Source of the DNA: JAEDES01 sp964470055
Lineage (GTDB): Bacteria > Bacillota_I > Bacilli_A > RF39 > UBA660
Assembly: GCA_964470055.1 (NCBI GenBank)
Contig: CAYXZZ010000066.1
Span: 1 to 6,328 of the forward strand
DNA: 6,328 nucleotides
Direction of reading: 5' to 3'
The number at the start of each line of letters is the position of its first letter. The first letter of the stretch is position 1. Under the pieces are notes generated by a model that did no database searches, was not told the origin of the DNA, and saw nothing but the letters and a program-made list of their open reading frames with translations. Positions 5,505 through 6,328 of this stretch are shown here, in pieces. A program made the translations under genes and the position numbers.

Positions 5505-5909
5505 TTAGTCTGCTTTTACTTCTTTTTTAGCTTTTTTAGTAGCTTTTTCTTCTACTGGTTTAGCTTCATCAACTAATTTTAAAATAACCATTAAAGCATC
5601 GTCTCCGCGTCTTTCAGCTACTTTTAAAATTTGTGTGTATCCACCATTTCTATTTTCATAACGTTTTGCTAAATCATTGAAAATTTTATCAACAACTGCT
5701 TTGTCATTATGTAAGAATGCTAATGCTTTACGACGAGAAACTAAATCTCCTTTTTTTCCGTAAGTAATCATTTTATCAACGAATTTACGAACTTCTTTGG
5801 CTCTAGTTTCAGTAGTAGTAATGCTTTCATTTTCAACTACTTGTTTAGTCAATGTAGCAAGCATACTTCTTCTATGTTTATTATCTCTTCCTAATTTTCT
5901 ATATGCCAT
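5505..5909 (-). CDS. rplQ: 50S ribosomal protein L17 (bL17)
   Basis: This is a structural protein of the large ribosomal subunit, located near the peptide exit tunnel. The 134-aa product has the family pattern throughout: RKLGRDNKHRRSML at the start, ESITTTETRAKEVRKFVDKM, the GKKGDLVSRRKA segment, RYENRNGGYTQI and AERRGDDALMVILKLVD. The N-terminus begins MAYRKLGR, slightly shorter than the common MRHxKxGRKLGR form. The last 20 or so residues are a Lys/Ala/Glu-rich tail, as in many bL17 proteins. The start is fixed by an AAGGAGG site seven bases upstream of the ATG. It is co-transcribed with rpoA and ends about 50 bp before a strong terminator. Confidence 0.97.
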   Translation of the reverse strand: MAYRKLGRDNKHRRSMLATLTKQVVENESITTTETRAKEVRKFVDKMITYGKKGDLVSRRKALAFLHNDKAVVDKIFNDLAKRYENRNGGYTQILKVAERRGDDALMVILKLVDEAKPVEEKATKKAKKEVKAD

Positions 5910-5928
5910 AGTTATTCCTCCTTATATT

Positions 5929-6328
5929 TTAGTCATCATCACGTAAGATTAGACCCATATCTCTAATTTTATCTAAAACTTCTTTTAGAGATTTTTTACC
6001 TAAATTACGTATTTTCATCATATCTGATTCACTCTTGTTAACAAGATCTTGTAATGTATGAATTCCGGCTCTTTTTAAGCAGTTATATGCTCTTACAGAG
6101 AAATCTAAATCTTCAATTGAAGTCTCAAGTGCTTTAACTTTTGGATCTTCAGTTTTCTCAATCATCATTCCACTTACATCAGCAATTGATGATAAATCTG
6201 TAAGGATTGTGAAATGTTCAATTAAGATTCTTGAAGCCAAAGCGATTGCTTCTTCAGGTTTAATTGAACCATTTGTCCATACGTCTAAGATTAATTTATC
6301 ATAGCTTTCATCTTGTCCAACACGAGCA
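5929..6328 (-). CDS. rpoA: RNA polymerase subunit alpha, C-terminal part (5' end outside window)
   Basis: The alpha subunit scaffolds RNA polymerase assembly through its N-terminal domain and contacts upstream promoter DNA and activators through its C-terminal domain. The last 132 codons are visible; the reading frame runs off the right edge. The visible part opens with the end of the N-terminal domain (RVGQDESYDKLILDVWTNGS, then KPEEAIALASRILIEHF), followed by a linker and the C-terminal helix-hairpin-helix domain from about visible residue 70. The DNA-contacting segment VRAYNCLK keeps the equivalents of E. coli R265 and N268, and RNLGKKSL matches the second DNA-contacting loop. The tail is short and acidic (RDDD). 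A TTG at 6238-6240 is an internal leucine codon, not a start. rplQ follows after 19 bp, the usual arrangement in the ribosomal-protein operon. Confidence 0.97.
   Translation of the reverse strand, partial: ARVGQDESYDKLILDVWTNGSIKPEEAIALASRILIEHFTILTDLSSIADVSGMMIEKTEDPKVKALETSIEDLDFSVRAYNCLKRAGIHTLQDLVNKSESDMMKIRNLGKKSLKEVLDKIRDMGLILRDDD

Noticed and set aside
5929..6240. A separate 103-aa gene starting at TTG (6238-6240)
   Set aside because: The same frame continues upstream to the window edge with conserved RpoA sequence, so the TTG is an internal leucine codon.
1..6328. Mycoplasma-type code with TGA as tryptophan
   Set aside because: All ten stops are TAA and the few tryptophans are TGG; no gene needs TGA to be read through. 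With so few tryptophans the evidence is limited, but nothing supports code 4.

Overview
The window is AT-rich and compact, and every gene I can support lies on the minus strand. All ten coding regions end in TAA, Shine-Dalgarno sites are strong and of the AGGAGG type, and the few tryptophans are TGG with no in-frame TGA, so the standard bacterial code fits. The block rpoA-rplQ followed by ecfA1-ecfA2-truA is the ribosomal-protein gene order of low-GC Bacillota. The base composition and proteins suggest a member of the Bacilli, perhaps an uncultured Erysipelotrichia- or Mollicutes-related lineage. That placement is inference; no marker gene is complete enough to name a species.

In transcription order (right to left): the 3' part of rpoA (RNA polymerase alpha) and rplQ (ribosomal protein bL17) end at a strong terminator near 5431-5455. 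A short-chain dehydrogenase with its own extended -10 promoter follows and ends at a hairpin overlapping its stop codon. Next come two ABC ATPases that match EcfA1 and EcfA2 by position, tail sequences and order, but both have lost many ATPase residues. The EcfT gene normally found after them is absent. truA (tRNA pseudouridine synthase) follows directly.

Left of truA, where related genomes often carry rplM-rpsI, the window holds four genes of no recognised family in two short transcription units. The first unit encodes proteins of 116 and 107 aa. The second encodes a 320-aa protein with a predicted membrane hairpin and a 126-aa protein. The three small proteins share a C-terminal motif (YVES...L...L..KEL.FT) and look like divergent paralogues. 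Each unit has a TTGC-type -35 box, a 17-bp spacer and a TATAAT-like -10 box, and a third such promoter at the left edge points to another unit outside the window. Two of these promoters are interlaced with the preceding terminator.

The two points most worth attention are the apparently catalytically dead EcfA pair without EcfT, and the paralogous small-protein/membrane-protein cluster, whose function I cannot assign.
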